From an uncultured Kiritimatiellota bacterium (GTDB lineage Bacteria; Verrucomicrobiota; Kiritimatiellia; RFP12; DVOR01): a DNA stretch of 59,902 nucleotides. Made by a program: the position numbers and the translations under genes. Below the pieces are notes generated by a model, which made no database searches, was not told the DNA's origin, and saw only the letters and a list, made by a program, of their open reading frames with translations. How positions within the stretch are numbered: the first letter of the stretch is position 1; every line of letters begins with the position of its first letter. The stretch spans positions 1-59,902 of the forward strand of contig CALXSH010000007.1 of assembly GCA_944391065.1 (NCBI GenBank), in the 5' to 3' direction. Of the stretch, positions 8,073 to 16,844 are shown piece after piece.

Positions 8073-8852
8073 ATGACTTCGAAACAGATTCTCCGTAAGG
8101 GCTTTACCCTGATCGAACTGCTGGTGGTGGTGGTCATCATCGCCATTCTGGCCTCGGGCGTCTTCCTGATGATGCGCGCCGGCGGCGACCGCTCGGGCAT
8201 CGCCAAGACGACGGCCAAGGTCCACGCCATTGCCTCGATGCTGGAGAGCTACAAGGCGGCCTACGGCAGGTATCCGCAGGTCCGGACCGGCGTCAGCGAG
8301 GACGGCGTCTCCTCCGTCTCCTTCAGCTTCGTCTGCGACCCCGGTGGGGACGACACGGTCATGGCCGACGACAACACCGATGACGGCGGCCTCTCGGACT
8401 CCAACAAGATCACCTTCGGCCTCTTCTCCTATTTCATGCCGCGCGCCAAACTCATCGACGGCAACGCCAGCGATTCGATGCGTTCCTACTACGAGGGCTG
8501 CATCCGCAATCCCGACGAGGGGTCGGTCTGGGAGGTGGAGTACCGCGGCGGCACGTCCGGAAACCTGCGCATGCTTGCCAGCGAGGAGAACGCCAATCCC
8601 AATCTGACCGAGGTGTACCGTGAGTTCCGCCGCCTGGCGGCCGACGGGCTGGTCTCCGCCGGTCCGGTGATCTATCCCGACACCGGCAAAGAGGTCTATC
8701 TGGCCACGGCCATCGACGCCTGGGGCCGCACGCTCTACTACCGCCAGGACGGCGGCGTGGGCGAAATCATCTCCGCCGGTCCCGACGGCGTGGTCGGCAC
8801 GGCCGATGACATCAGCAGCGCCGGCGCCGGCGGCAATGACGACGACGAATAA
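8073..8852 (+). CDS. GspG-like prepilin-type protein 1
   Basis: A 259-residue protein with a short leader ending in G followed by FTLIELLVVVVIIAIL, the classic prepilin cleavage/methylation site with Glu at +5, then one membrane helix. The soluble part has the major-pseudopilin pattern (SMLESYKAAYGRYP near residue 60) and a C-terminal GPDGVVGTADDI loop, which resembles the calcium-binding loop of GspG proteins. It is longer than a standard GspG (about 140 residues). A clear AAAGGAG site precedes the ATG, and the gene follows pulF by 23 nt. Probably a structural subunit of a pilus-like fibre. Confidence 0.85.
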   Translation: MTSKQILRKGFTLIELLVVVVIIAILASGVFLMMRAGGDRSGIAKTTAKVHAIASMLESYKAAYGRYPQVRTGVSEDGVSSVSFSFVCDPGGDDTVMADDNTDDGGLSDSNKITFGLFSYFMPRAKLIDGNASDSMRSYYEGCIRNPDEGSVWEVEYRGGTSGNLRMLASEENANPNLTEVYREFRRLAADGLVSAGPVIYPDTGKEVYLATAIDAWGRTLYYRQDGGVGEIISAGPDGVVGTADDISSAGAGGNDDDE

Positions 8853-8870
8853 TCCCAGGAGGAGTGGCCC

Positions 8871-9473
8871 ATGAAGCTTCCCGAATCCGTCCGTTCCCGT
8901 GCCCGTGCGGGCTTTACGCTGATCGAGCTGCTGGTGGTCATCGTGATCATCGCGGTGCTGGCGGCCACCGGCGGCGGCGCGTATATGCACTTCATCGAAC
9001 AGGCCCGTCAGAGCAATGCCTCCGACACGTGCGCGCAGATTGCCGCGGCCTGGACCCATTACCACCAGCAGCTCGGCTTCTGGCCCCAGACCCTCGGCAG
9101 CGGCGTCCAGAAGATGGATACCGAGATGTGCGAAATCCTCGGCAAGGCCGGGTTGCTCGACGTGCTCTACATCGATGACAACGAGGCCAACACCGGCCTG
9201 ACGCGCAACCGCGACAACGAACCCGAGCTGGCCGTCGGCCTGCTCTCGCCGATCGGTCTGGACCTCTTCGAGAAGGGCGTCCGCGGCAGCCGCGTCGAGG
9301 ATCATCTCTATCACTTCGTCCTGGACGCCAACGAGGACGGCATGGTCGACGGCAGCGACGGTCTGCCGGGGTCCCTGGGCGACGTCAAGGTCCGCGGCGA
9401 CGCGGCCGTGTGGTGCTGGCCCGAGAGCGAGGACGCCCGCAACGACGGCGAAGTCTTCGGCTGCAATTGGTAA
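8871..9473 (+). CDS. GspG-like prepilin-type protein 2
   Basis: A 200-residue protein with a 14-residue basic leader, G/FTLIELLVVIVIIAVLA cleavage site and helix, and a short soluble domain with the HYHQQLGFWP pattern typical of the G-type pseudopilin alpha-1C/beta region. An acidic loop near residues 148-160 (DANEDGMVDGSDG) looks like a metal-binding dockerin/EF-hand-type loop. Preceded by an AGGAGG site, 18 nt after the previous stop. Role inferred from family and context: a minor or alternative fibre subunit. Confidence 0.85.
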   Translation: MKLPESVRSRARAGFTLIELLVVIVIIAVLAATGGGAYMHFIEQARQSNASDTCAQIAAAWTHYHQQLGFWPQTLGSGVQKMDTEMCEILGKAGLLDVLYIDDNEANTGLTRNRDNEPELAVGLLSPIGLDLFEKGVRGSRVEDHLYHFVLDANEDGMVDGSDGLPGSLGDVKVRGDAAVWCWPESEDARNDGEVFGCNW

Positions 9474-9501
9474 ACGCCCTGACGGGCAGGAGTGACGCAT
9501 C

Positions 9502-10143
9502 ATGATTTTCCGCAATGCCAAGAAAGTCCCGGTCAAGTCCGGTTTCACCCTAATCGAACTGCTTGTCGTCATCGCCATTCTGGCCACCTTGGTCGGGCTG
9601 GGCGCGATGGCGGTCACCCGCACGCTGAGCGGCGCGGAGGATACGCAGCGCTCCTCCTTCGGTCCGATCGTGGAGAGCGCCGTGGCGGCGTACAAGTCCG
9701 AGAACGGCGAGTATCCGCTGCCCGACGGCGGCGGCCTCTCCTCGTCGGCCACGCCGTTTGTCGTCTACGGCCAGCCCAAGGACGGCCAGGTGGAGAATCC
9801 CAACGCGCCGATCCTGCTCAAGCTCTTCGGCCGCCGCTCCAACGGCGAACGCGATACGGAGATGCGCGCCTACATCACCGACACCTCCGACCTCTACGTG
9901 AGGACCTCCTCCGGCCGCGTGACGAAGTTCGACGAGGCGCTGGCCGCCGGGTCGATCGGCGAGCGTGACAACATCGGCTACCGTCTGCGCATGGACGAGA
10001 CCAACGCGACGGCTTTCCGCGATGTCAGCGGCCGCATGGCCTTCGCCCCGATCATCATCAGCTTCGACTTTGACCTTGACCGCGCGTCCGTCACCGTGCC
10101 GGGACGCAACAGCTTCAATCTCGTCATGCGGATCGGGAACTGA
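9502..10143 (+). CDS. GspG-like prepilin-type protein 3
   Basis: A 213-residue protein with a 14-residue leader and G/FTLIELLVVIAILATL cleavage site. The segment AVAAYKSENGEYPLPD (about residues 61-76) is the hallmark of G-type pseudopilins, but the typical C-terminal WG.PY motif is not obvious. The long C-terminal region is Arg/Asp-rich. It follows the second G-like gene by 28 nt and is preceded by a GGCAGGAG site. Three consecutive G-type paralogues with divergent C-termini suggest specialised subunits rather than redundancy. Confidence 0.8.
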   Translation: MIFRNAKKVPVKSGFTLIELLVVIAILATLVGLGAMAVTRTLSGAEDTQRSSFGPIVESAVAAYKSENGEYPLPDGGGLSSSATPFVVYGQPKDGQVENPNAPILLKLFGRRSNGERDTEMRAYITDTSDLYVRTSSGRVTKFDEALAAGSIGERDNIGYRLRMDETNATAFRDVSGRMAFAPIIISFDFDLDRASVTVPGRNSFNLVMRIGN

Positions 10144-10195
10144 GGCCGAGGCCTGACCGGAGCACCCCCCCCCTGGACCGTCGGGAGATCTGACC

Positions 10196-11032
10196 ATGAA
10201 GAAGCGCTTCTCTGCCATTGCCCATGCCGCCGGGCGCGCCCGGCGCGGCTTCACGCTGATCGAACTGATCGTCGTCGTCGGCATCGTCGCGATGCTGATT
10301 ACCATGGCGTCGACCGGGTTCTTCGGGGCTCTCCGCCAGGAGGACGCCACGCGCGCCCGCAACCAGCTCCGCGACGTGCTGCTCGCGGCGCGTCAGACGG
10401 CCTGCGTCTTCGGGCGCACCCAGGTGGTCGTCCTCTGGAACGCCGACACCGAAATCGAGGTCGGCAACCGGAAGCAAGCGGCCAAGCAGGGCAAGTATGC
10501 CGTCTTCTCCTCCGTCGGCAACGTCTGGCTCTCCGGCACCCAGATTTGCGTCCCCTACGGGTATCAGCGCGAGTCGCTCGGCACCCTGGAGCCGGGGACC
10601 CGCGTCATCAGTCTGGCCGACCCGGACGCGACGCGGTTCGCCGTCATCGACGAGTCGCTCACCGGCCCCAACATGACGCAGAGCGACATCGACCAGAACC
10701 GCCAGGCCCAGACCGTGCAGCTTCGCTACATGGCCGGCGGCCAGCAGGAGTCGGTCAACTACCCGATGCAGGTCATCGCCAGACTGAGGTCCGGTGCCGC
10801 GCCGCTGAAGTCCGTCGACGGGGTCGTCCCCCTCGCGGCCCGCGACAGCCAGGTCTACAATCTGCCGGCCTACTACGCCTTTGGCTCCGACCGCACGGCC
10901 ATCGTCTTCCGTCCCGACGGCCGCGTCGAGACCGAGGGCAATGCGCGCCTCTCCGTCAGCCACAGCGTCGCCAGCCGTGAGACCGGAAACTTCTCGCTCT
11001 CCATCGATTCGACCGGCAAGGTCACATTCTGA
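10196..11032 (+). CDS. GspH-like prepilin-type protein
   Basis: A 278-residue protein with an 18-residue leader (last residues RARRG), G/FTLIELIVVVGIVAML site and membrane helix. The following ARNQLRDVLLAARQTACVFGR segment matches the GspH/FimT pattern, in which a helix is followed by a beta-rich domain. It resembles the 'D' component of Verrucomicrobial four-gene prepilin cassettes, as far as I can judge from memory of the family. It follows the previous gene after 52 nt, the largest gap inside the cluster, which holds a C-run (10164-10173) but no obvious promoter. Confidence 0.75.
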   Translation: MKKRFSAIAHAAGRARRGFTLIELIVVVGIVAMLITMASTGFFGALRQEDATRARNQLRDVLLAARQTACVFGRTQVVVLWNADTEIEVGNRKQAAKQGKYAVFSSVGNVWLSGTQICVPYGYQRESLGTLEPGTRVISLADPDATRFAVIDESLTGPNMTQSDIDQNRQAQTVQLRYMAGGQQESVNYPMQVIARLRSGAAPLKSVDGVVPLAARDSQVYNLPAYYAFGSDRTAIVFRPDGRVETEGNARLSVSHSVASRETGNFSLSIDSTGKVTF

Positions 11033-11052
11033 ACCCGCGGAGGACACAGCCT

Positions 11053-11595
11053 ATGATCCGCACATCCCTCTCCGAACTCCGCCCGGCCGTCCGGCGGCCG
11101 CGCCGGGGTTTCTCGCTGATTGAGGTCAATATGGCCATTTTCGTGCTGGCCGGCGGCGCGCTGGCGCTCCTGGGGCTCTTCCCGCTCGGGCTGCGCTACA
11201 GCCAGCAGGCCAATGCCGAGATGCGCACCACGGCCTTCGCCCAGCGCTTTCTCGGGGCCGCGCGCGTCGTCGCCATGAGCCCCGACGTCCGCGATGAGAA
11301 CGATCTGGCCAACGCGATCAGCTCGGAATTTGGCATCAACGTGAGCGTCGGCATCGGCGAGGAGCACGAGACGGGCGGCATTTATGAGGATACCTTCAGC
11401 AATGTCTTCTACCGCGCCTGGGTCGCCGAGGACAGCTCCGGCGACGTTGACCTGAGCGATACCGGAAAACGGGTGGTGGAGGCCGGCATCCAGGTGACGA
11501 CGGAAAACTGGCGTCAGAACAAGTATGCCTTCGTCGGACGCCCGATCAGCGTGGTCAAGCTCGTGCTCAACGGTGCCGGCGACGAGACGAACTGA
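11053..11595 (+). CDS. GspI/PilV-like prepilin-type protein
   Basis: A 180-residue protein with a 19-residue Arg-rich leader and the I-type site G/FSLIEVNMAIFVLAGGALALLGLFPLG. The LLGLFPLGLR stretch after the helix is characteristic of the GspI/PilV-like subset and of the 'B' member of Verru_Chthon-type cassettes. The soluble part is short and acidic. GspI normally forms the fibre tip with GspJ and GspK, and the J-like and K-like genes follow in the expected order. Starts 20 nt after the preceding stop. Confidence 0.8.
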   Translation: MIRTSLSELRPAVRRPRRGFSLIEVNMAIFVLAGGALALLGLFPLGLRYSQQANAEMRTTAFAQRFLGAARVVAMSPDVRDENDLANAISSEFGINVSVGIGEEHETGGIYEDTFSNVFYRAWVAEDSSGDVDLSDTGKRVVEAGIQVTTENWRQNKYAFVGRPISVVKLVLNGAGDETN

Positions 11596-11609
11596 GGGAG
11601 GCCGCATTC

Positions 11610-12338
11610 ATGAGAAATCCCATCCGCCGAATCCTTCCCGCATCCTCCCGCCGCGGCTTCTCGCTGATCGAAGTGCTCGTGGCGATGACCATCCTGGTTG
11701 TCATCGTGCTGATCGTCGCGCGCGTCTTTCAGCAGACCGGGCTGGCCTGGTCCATCGGTCTGCGCCGGGCCAACACCCAGGCGTCGACCCGCGCCGTCGT
11801 CGGTTCGCTGAGCCGCGACCTGGCCTCCGCGGTCGATCCCGCCACCTTCCTGCCGATGGACGGTGAGGGCAACGTCGACCTGACGAAGGCCGACGAACTC
11901 AACGAGCAGATTTCCGTCGACGGCAACACGCTCTCCTTCTGGACGCTGCGCACGCCCGGCGACGACGATCCCACGGCGGCGATGGCGGACCGTCCCGACC
12001 GCGCCGTGGCCTACATCACCTATACCTTCGGGACGGACGTAAAGCGCGAGGAGCGCTTCTTCGAGAACGGCCAGCTGACCGCCGCCGGCCGCACGGCCGA
12101 ATTTCCCATCGGCAGCGGCGGCAGCGTCTCGGCCCGCTCCGTCACGCTCTCCGAGACCTCCGGCGAGACGGAGTCCAGCGCCTTCGGAGACGCCCTGGGC
12201 ATCGAAATCACCGTCAGTCCCGCCACGCCGCCCACCATCGCCGACTACGAGATTGCCGTCGGCTCCTGCGGCCCCGACGGACGGTGGGGCACCGATGATG
12301 ACATCCGCCCTTGGGTCGAGGGTGAGGACAACCGCTAA
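11610..12338 (+). CDS. GspJ/PilW-like prepilin-type protein
   Basis: A 242-residue protein with a 16-residue leader and G/FSLIEVLVAMTILVVIVL site, typical of the J/PilW group. A helix with repeated R-A-N-T-Q-A residues precedes a beta-rich domain; the C-terminus contains GPDGRWGTDDDI, very like the loop at the end of the first G-type protein. Corresponds in position to the 'C' member of the Verru_Chthon-type cassette. Starts 14 nt after the I-like gene with a GAGGG site, so the two are probably co-translated. Confidence 0.8.
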   Translation: MRNPIRRILPASSRRGFSLIEVLVAMTILVVIVLIVARVFQQTGLAWSIGLRRANTQASTRAVVGSLSRDLASAVDPATFLPMDGEGNVDLTKADELNEQISVDGNTLSFWTLRTPGDDDPTAAMADRPDRAVAYITYTFGTDVKREERFFENGQLTAAGRTAEFPIGSGGSVSARSVTLSETSGETESSAFGDALGIEITVSPATPPTIADYEIAVGSCGPDGRWGTDDDIRPWVEGEDNR

Positions 12339-12365
12339 GCCCGCCGGCAGAGAGGAAGCCTGTTT

Positions 12366-12932
12366 ATGAGCCATACGCTGACTGTTCTGAATGCCCTCCG
12401 CCGCCGTCTGCGCGCCCGCGTGACCGGTCCCGCCGCCAGGCGCGGCTTCACGATGATCGAACTGCTGGTCGTAATGGCCATCATCGGCATTCTGGCCGGT
12501 ACCTTCGCCTTCTCCATGGTCTCGGCCCAGGAGAACGCCCGCACCGCCAAGGCCACCGCCGAGGGGCGTGAGCTGGGCAACGCCATCCGTCTTTACTGCC
12601 TCACCCAGACCGGCACCGAGGAGGACGGGGAGAGCGCCGGCAACCCTCTCTCCGACCTGGGGCTGAACGAGGGCATCTCCGACGTCAACAGCACGCTGAC
12701 GCGCCTGATGACCGAACCCTCCGCCTCCAACGGCAACACCGTCTACTTCCGCGCCGACCAATCCTCCATCCGCGGCGGCGTCCTCCGCGACCCGTGGGGC
12801 AATCCCTACCGCATCCGCGTCCGCCGGTTCGAACCGAAGGACCAGGAGGAGAACGATTACCGTCTCGTCATCCCGCTGGAGACCCGCCACCGCGCACTGA
12901 AGAAGGCGGATTCCTCCGCCTCCGGTTCGTAA
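12366..12932 (+). CDS. GspG-like prepilin-type protein 4
   Basis: A 188-residue protein with an unusually long leader (27 residues, several Arg) before G/FTMIELLVVMAIIGILAG. The C-terminal GVLRDPWGNPYRI motif is the conserved DPWG.PY of true GspG major pseudopilins, making this the most canonical G-type subunit in the cluster. It is placed between the J-like and K-like genes, 27 nt after the former and 22 nt before the ATG of the latter. Confidence 0.85.
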   Translation: MSHTLTVLNALRRRLRARVTGPAARRGFTMIELLVVMAIIGILAGTFAFSMVSAQENARTAKATAEGRELGNAIRLYCLTQTGTEEDGESAGNPLSDLGLNEGISDVNSTLTRLMTEPSASNGNTVYFRADQSSIRGGVLRDPWGNPYRIRVRRFEPKDQEENDYRLVIPLETRHRALKKADSSASGS

Positions 12933-12954
12933 CCCTCTTCCCTTGGAGTCACCC

Positions 12955-15900
12955 ATGAATCTCCGCAACCCCTTCTCCCGCAAACGCGGTTCGGCCCTGC
13001 TGATTGTGCTGGGCCTGCTCGGCTTCCTGATGATCAGCGCCGTGGCCTTCTCCATCTCCATGCGCACCGAGCGCGCTGCGGCGGCCTCCTTCCGTACCGA
13101 CGTGCGCACGCGCGACCTGCTGGCCATGGCCTTCGCCGACGCCCGCTCCACGCTGGAGGGCGCCATGGTCGAGCAGCGCGGCGGCGCCGACCCGGCGAAC
13201 AATTCCGACGACCGCAGGGTCGAATACATCGCGCCCTTCCGCGTCTCCGAGAACAGCTACGCCCGCCTGATCAGCTCGCGTTCCGTCGAGGATGGCGGCA
13301 GCGGCGCCGCCGTCGCCTATCTGCTCGACGATGCCGTCATGGCCCACGTGCCGCCCTACGTCGCCTCCAACGTCTTCAGCGCGCTTGAACCTCCCCTCGA
13401 CGGCGCGACGGCCGGTGAGTCCACGGGCCGCTCCTACGCCTACGACGCCGCGGCCAGCTGGCGGCCGATTTATGCGACGATCCCGGAGGTGGATGTCGGG
13501 TCCGACAGCGGGCTCGAAGACCGTTCGCGGACCCTCGTCGGCCGCATGGCCTGGGCCATCATCAACCTCTCCGACTCCGTCGACATCAATGGCATCGGCT
13601 CCTTCTCCCCCTACCGCGGCCTTGGCCTCACCGGCAACGAGTTCGCCTTCGGAAAGGCGCCCGGCGCCACCGCGGATACGGATACGCGGACCTTTGACCT
13701 GGTCGAGTCCTCCGCCGACGAATCGGGCGAGCTGCAGCCCAAGCTGCCGGTCTTTCTCTCCAACGCCGACCTCTACACCTACGCCTCGATGACCGACGAG
13801 GGCAATCTCAAGCCCGAGGGCACCGACGGCATCCTCTCGTACTCCTGGCAGGACGCCGCGCTCTACAGCGGCGACGGCGAGGGATACTACTCGCCCTTCT
13901 CCGTCTACAGCTTCTGGCCCACCGACCGCAAGAATGAGGAGGGGGACCTCATCACGACCGACGACACCGCGGGCAATGCGCCCTCCTGCGACGAGGTCCG
14001 TCCCGAGGATCTGGGGACCGGGTCCGAGCTCGTCAACCGCATCGAACAGGCCCTCTCCGACGCCGGCGTCTCCAACGCCGCCGACATCCGCGACAGCCTC
14101 GTCCGTCTGCTGACCGATTACCTCGACACCGACAGCGAACCCTGCGCCATCGATCTGCGCGCCGGCGCCGACGAGGCCGCCAATGCTTTCCCGTCCGTCG
14201 AGAACGTGCCGATGGTCATGGAGGTCGGCTACGACGCCGCCCAGGTCGATTCGGCCATCGGCGAACTGCTGCAGAAGGCTATCGAACCGATGGAAGGCAC
14301 CAAGAAGGAGAACCTCTCCCTCGCGGACGCGCAGAGCCTCCTGAGCACCTTTGACGAGGCCCTGTCCATCGAGTCCGGCGATCTCCCGCTGACGGTGAAC
14401 GCGCGGACCTACTTCCCGGGCTATGAGACGGCCTCCGACGCCGTCAAGGGCGCCGACGTGAAGGCCGAGGGCTATATCCTCTTCACCGCCGCCGTCGCCG
14501 GTTCCGGCCGGGGCGAGACGGAAATCGCGCCGGTCTCTTCCGAGATTGACGGGGTGAGCCTCGGGGGTGTCGAGGAGAATGTCTACTCCGCCTCCGCCTC
14601 CGCCTCCGCCACGCTCGACGGCTCCTCCCCCGAGGTCGACCTCACCGGCAAGATCCCCACCGGCGCTCAGGGCGAGGGGGTCGATATCCCCGCCGAGGAC
14701 GTCACCGTCACGGCGCTGATCGATTATTTCTTCCGCGTGCGCATCGATGCCGACGGCATCTGCGATCTGGCTCCCGCCGAGGGGGATGCGCCTCCGAGTG
14801 CGTCGGATATGCCGTCCTCGCTCCGCGACCGCCTGAACGAGTCAACCATGAAGGCGTGGGACAGCTATTACTTCCGCGTCTCCCGCGCCGCCCAGATCAA
14901 GTTCCGGCCCGTCTGGCAGGTCACTAAGAATGACGGCGGCGATCCCTCCCAGGAGCCGACCTACACGGCCGAGCTGACCTTTGACGGCGACCTGCAGCTG
15001 ATTCAGGGCGCCGACGACCCGGCCGTGCAGATTACCATCGGCGGGCAGTCCTTTTCCGCGGCCTCTCAGGGGGGTAAGTCCCTCTACAGCTATGCCCCCG
15101 CGCAGGGCGTCTGGAAGACCGTCGATCCGCGCTACAACTGGCTCTCCCCGATGCTCGGTAGCTCCGGGTCTGCCGTTGACTACGGGACCGACGCCCAGAA
15201 CGCGATCGTCTCCTATTCCTCGCCGCACTGGTTCTTCCTGGCCGAGGCCGCCGATTCCGGCCGCGAGGTCCTGCTGGCCGACAGCTATGCCGAGAAGCAC
15301 GCCGCCCAGGTGCCCTTCAGCTTCGGGCTGACCTGGGACAACGTCCGCTACGGCACCAACGACTCCGGCCGCCTCTATCTCCCGGGTGAAGTCGGGTTTC
15401 TGCCCGTACCCTTCCACGACACCGTCTGGACCCCGTCGGGCAACTACAATTCCCGCGACCTGTCGGACTACTACAACCGTGTCGCCAGGTGCTCCTACTT
15501 CCGCACGATGCCCGTGACGAAATTCAATGACGGCGCTTTCGACGGCAACGGCACCTGGGACGAGGAGCGCGCGACGAAGATGACCCGCCTCTTCCGCCGA
15601 TTCGCCGCCCCCGGTTTCCCCGAGGAGCACCGCGCCATCATGAGCGTCTTCGCCGCGCAGGACAACTATGCGCTCGCCCAGCGCCTGAGGCAGTTTGCCA
15701 TGTGCGGCATCATGCCCTCCATCCGTGAGGCCGCCGCCGTCACCCGCGCGCGTCTCGAGACCGCCCAGAGCGCCGGCCGCATCAACATCGAGAATTTCGA
15801 CGAGGTCTTCCCGCGGATCGAGGGCGTCACCCTCGGCAAGCCGAAGTACGACACCTTCATCTGCAGGTATCTCTTCCCGCTCCCCGGCGAGGAGGCCTCC

Positions 15901-16293
15901 GGCGCGGGCTTCTCCTCCTCCGCGTCGCCCGAGGTGTGGCCGGCCGGAGCCCGTCCCCAGGACGTCAACTTCCTTTCCGACATGAGCGAGGACGCCGGGT
16001 CCGGCACCTCCATCGCTGACCGCATCGTGGCCTACAACGGGGCCGAGGGAGCCGCCGAACCGCTCGGTCAGAACGATCTGACGACGCTGCTCTCCGTCGC
16101 CGGGGAATGCTTCGGCGACCGTCAGCAGCTCTTCCTCTACATTCTGCGCGCCGACTCCGTCGCGGCCGTGGCCGGTACCGAGTCCCTGGGGGATTACAGT
16201 CCGCTGGCCACCGCCCGCGCCGTGGCCCTGGTCTGGCGCGACGCCTACGGCCTGCTCCCTGACCGCGTGGTCTACTACCAGGTCCTGCCCTAA
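12955..16293 (+). CDS. giant GspK-like prepilin-type protein
   Basis: A 1112-residue protein whose N-terminus (RKRGSALLIVLGLLGFLMIS) is the GspK/PilX type: cleavage after G, membrane helix, and no Glu at +5, as in real K-type subunits. Ordinary GspK proteins have about 320 residues; here a very long extracytoplasmic region follows, rich in Asp, Ser, Tyr and Ala, without a recognisable enzymatic motif. Size, position and neighbours match the 'A' member of Verru_Chthon-type cassettes. An alternative TTG start at 12943 exists, but the ATG at 12955 is preferred because it has a TTGGAG site 8 nt upstream. Likely exported and attached at the tip of a pseudopilus; function unknown. Confidence 0.75.
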   Translation: MNLRNPFSRKRGSALLIVLGLLGFLMISAVAFSISMRTERAAAASFRTDVRTRDLLAMAFADARSTLEGAMVEQRGGADPANNSDDRRVEYIAPFRVSENSYARLISSRSVEDGGSGAAVAYLLDDAVMAHVPPYVASNVFSALEPPLDGATAGESTGRSYAYDAAASWRPIYATIPEVDVGSDSGLEDRSRTLVGRMAWAIINLSDSVDINGIGSFSPYRGLGLTGNEFAFGKAPGATADTDTRTFDLVESSADESGELQPKLPVFLSNADLYTYASMTDEGNLKPEGTDGILSYSWQDAALYSGDGEGYYSPFSVYSFWPTDRKNEEGDLITTDDTAGNAPSCDEVRPEDLGTGSELVNRIEQALSDAGVSNAADIRDSLVRLLTDYLDTDSEPCAIDLRAGADEAANAFPSVENVPMVMEVGYDAAQVDSAIGELLQKAIEPMEGTKKENLSLADAQSLLSTFDEALSIESGDLPLTVNARTYFPGYETASDAVKGADVKAEGYILFTAAVAGSGRGETEIAPVSSEIDGVSLGGVEENVYSASASASATLDGSSPEVDLTGKIPTGAQGEGVDIPAEDVTVTALIDYFFRVRIDADGICDLAPAEGDAPPSASDMPSSLRDRLNESTMKAWDSYYFRVSRAAQIKFRPVWQVTKNDGGDPSQEPTYTAELTFDGDLQLIQGADDPAVQITIGGQSFSAASQGGKSLYSYAPAQGVWKTVDPRYNWLSPMLGSSGSAVDYGTDAQNAIVSYSSPHWFFLAEAADSGREVLLADSYAEKHAAQVPFSFGLTWDNVRYGTNDSGRLYLPGEVGFLPVPFHDTVWTPSGNYNSRDLSDYYNRVARCSYFRTMPVTKFNDGAFDGNGTWDEERATKMTRLFRRFAAPGFPEEHRAIMSVFAAQDNYALAQRLRQFAMCGIMPSIREAAAVTRARLETAQSAGRINIENFDEVFPRIEGVTLGKPKYDTFICRYLFPLPGEEASGAGFSSSASPEVWPAGARPQDVNFLSDMSEDAGSGTSIADRIVAYNGAEGAAEPLGQNDLTTLLSVAGECFGDRQQLFLYILRADSVAAVAGTESLGDYSPLATARAVALVWRDAYGLLPDRVVYYQVLP

Positions 16294-16311
16294 TCCGAAA
16301 GCCCTCCGAAC

Positions 16312-16818
16312 ATGACCTTCTCCGACGACGACCCTGACGAATCCCACCTCCACGGCGACGGCTGCGCCTGCGAAGCCTGCGCCGGCGCGGGGGAGGATGA
16401 CGGAGAGACCGAACTCCTCGACGACGGGGACTTCCTCGATCTCCGCCCCGTCTCCGACAATCAGTTCGCCTGTTCCGGTGAGGACCTCGAGTCTCTGCTC
16501 AACTACGGCGACGAGGGCGTCGACGAGGCCTTCTTCGCCAAACTCGGCCTGACCGCCCGTCCGGGCGAGCTCTGCGGCGAACCCTACCACACCTTCGACG
16601 AAGTCCTTCCCGGCCGGTACTATCTCGTTACCCTCACCGAAGACGCGGACGCCACGGAGTTCTCCATGGCCCAGGCCGTCAAGGTTGAGGAATTCTCCGA
16701 AAAGTGCTTTAATGAGCTGGATGAGTCGGATTCCGACGATGACGGCGCCTGGCCCTGCGAGGGGGACTGCGAAAACTGTCCCCAGGACTGCGTCGGCAAA
16801 CTTCCCCGACTCCCCTAA
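16312..16818 (+). CDS. acidic Cys-rich protein of unknown function
   Basis: A 168-residue, strongly acidic protein I do not recognise. Cysteines cluster at both ends: HLHGDGCACEACAG near residues 12-25 and CEGDCENCPQDC near residues 149-160, patterns that could bind metal or form disulfides. There is no signal peptide or membrane segment, so it is probably cytoplasmic. It lies 18 nt after the giant GspK-like gene and 26 nt before tpiA, so it is probably the last gene of the pseudopilin transcript or is co-transcribed with tpiA. Confidence 0.65.
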   Translation: MTFSDDDPDESHLHGDGCACEACAGAGEDDGETELLDDGDFLDLRPVSDNQFACSGEDLESLLNYGDEGVDEAFFAKLGLTARPGELCGEPYHTFDEVLPGRYYLVTLTEDADATEFSMAQAVKVEEFSEKCFNELDESDSDDDGAWPCEGDCENCPQDCVGKLPRLP

Positions 16819-16844
16819 CCAACGTATCAGCAAAAGGAAACGCC

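Noticed and set aside
14842-16833. 663-residue minus-strand open frame
   Set aside because: Antisense to the GspK-like giant; G/V/E-rich shadow translation without domain or ribosome site.
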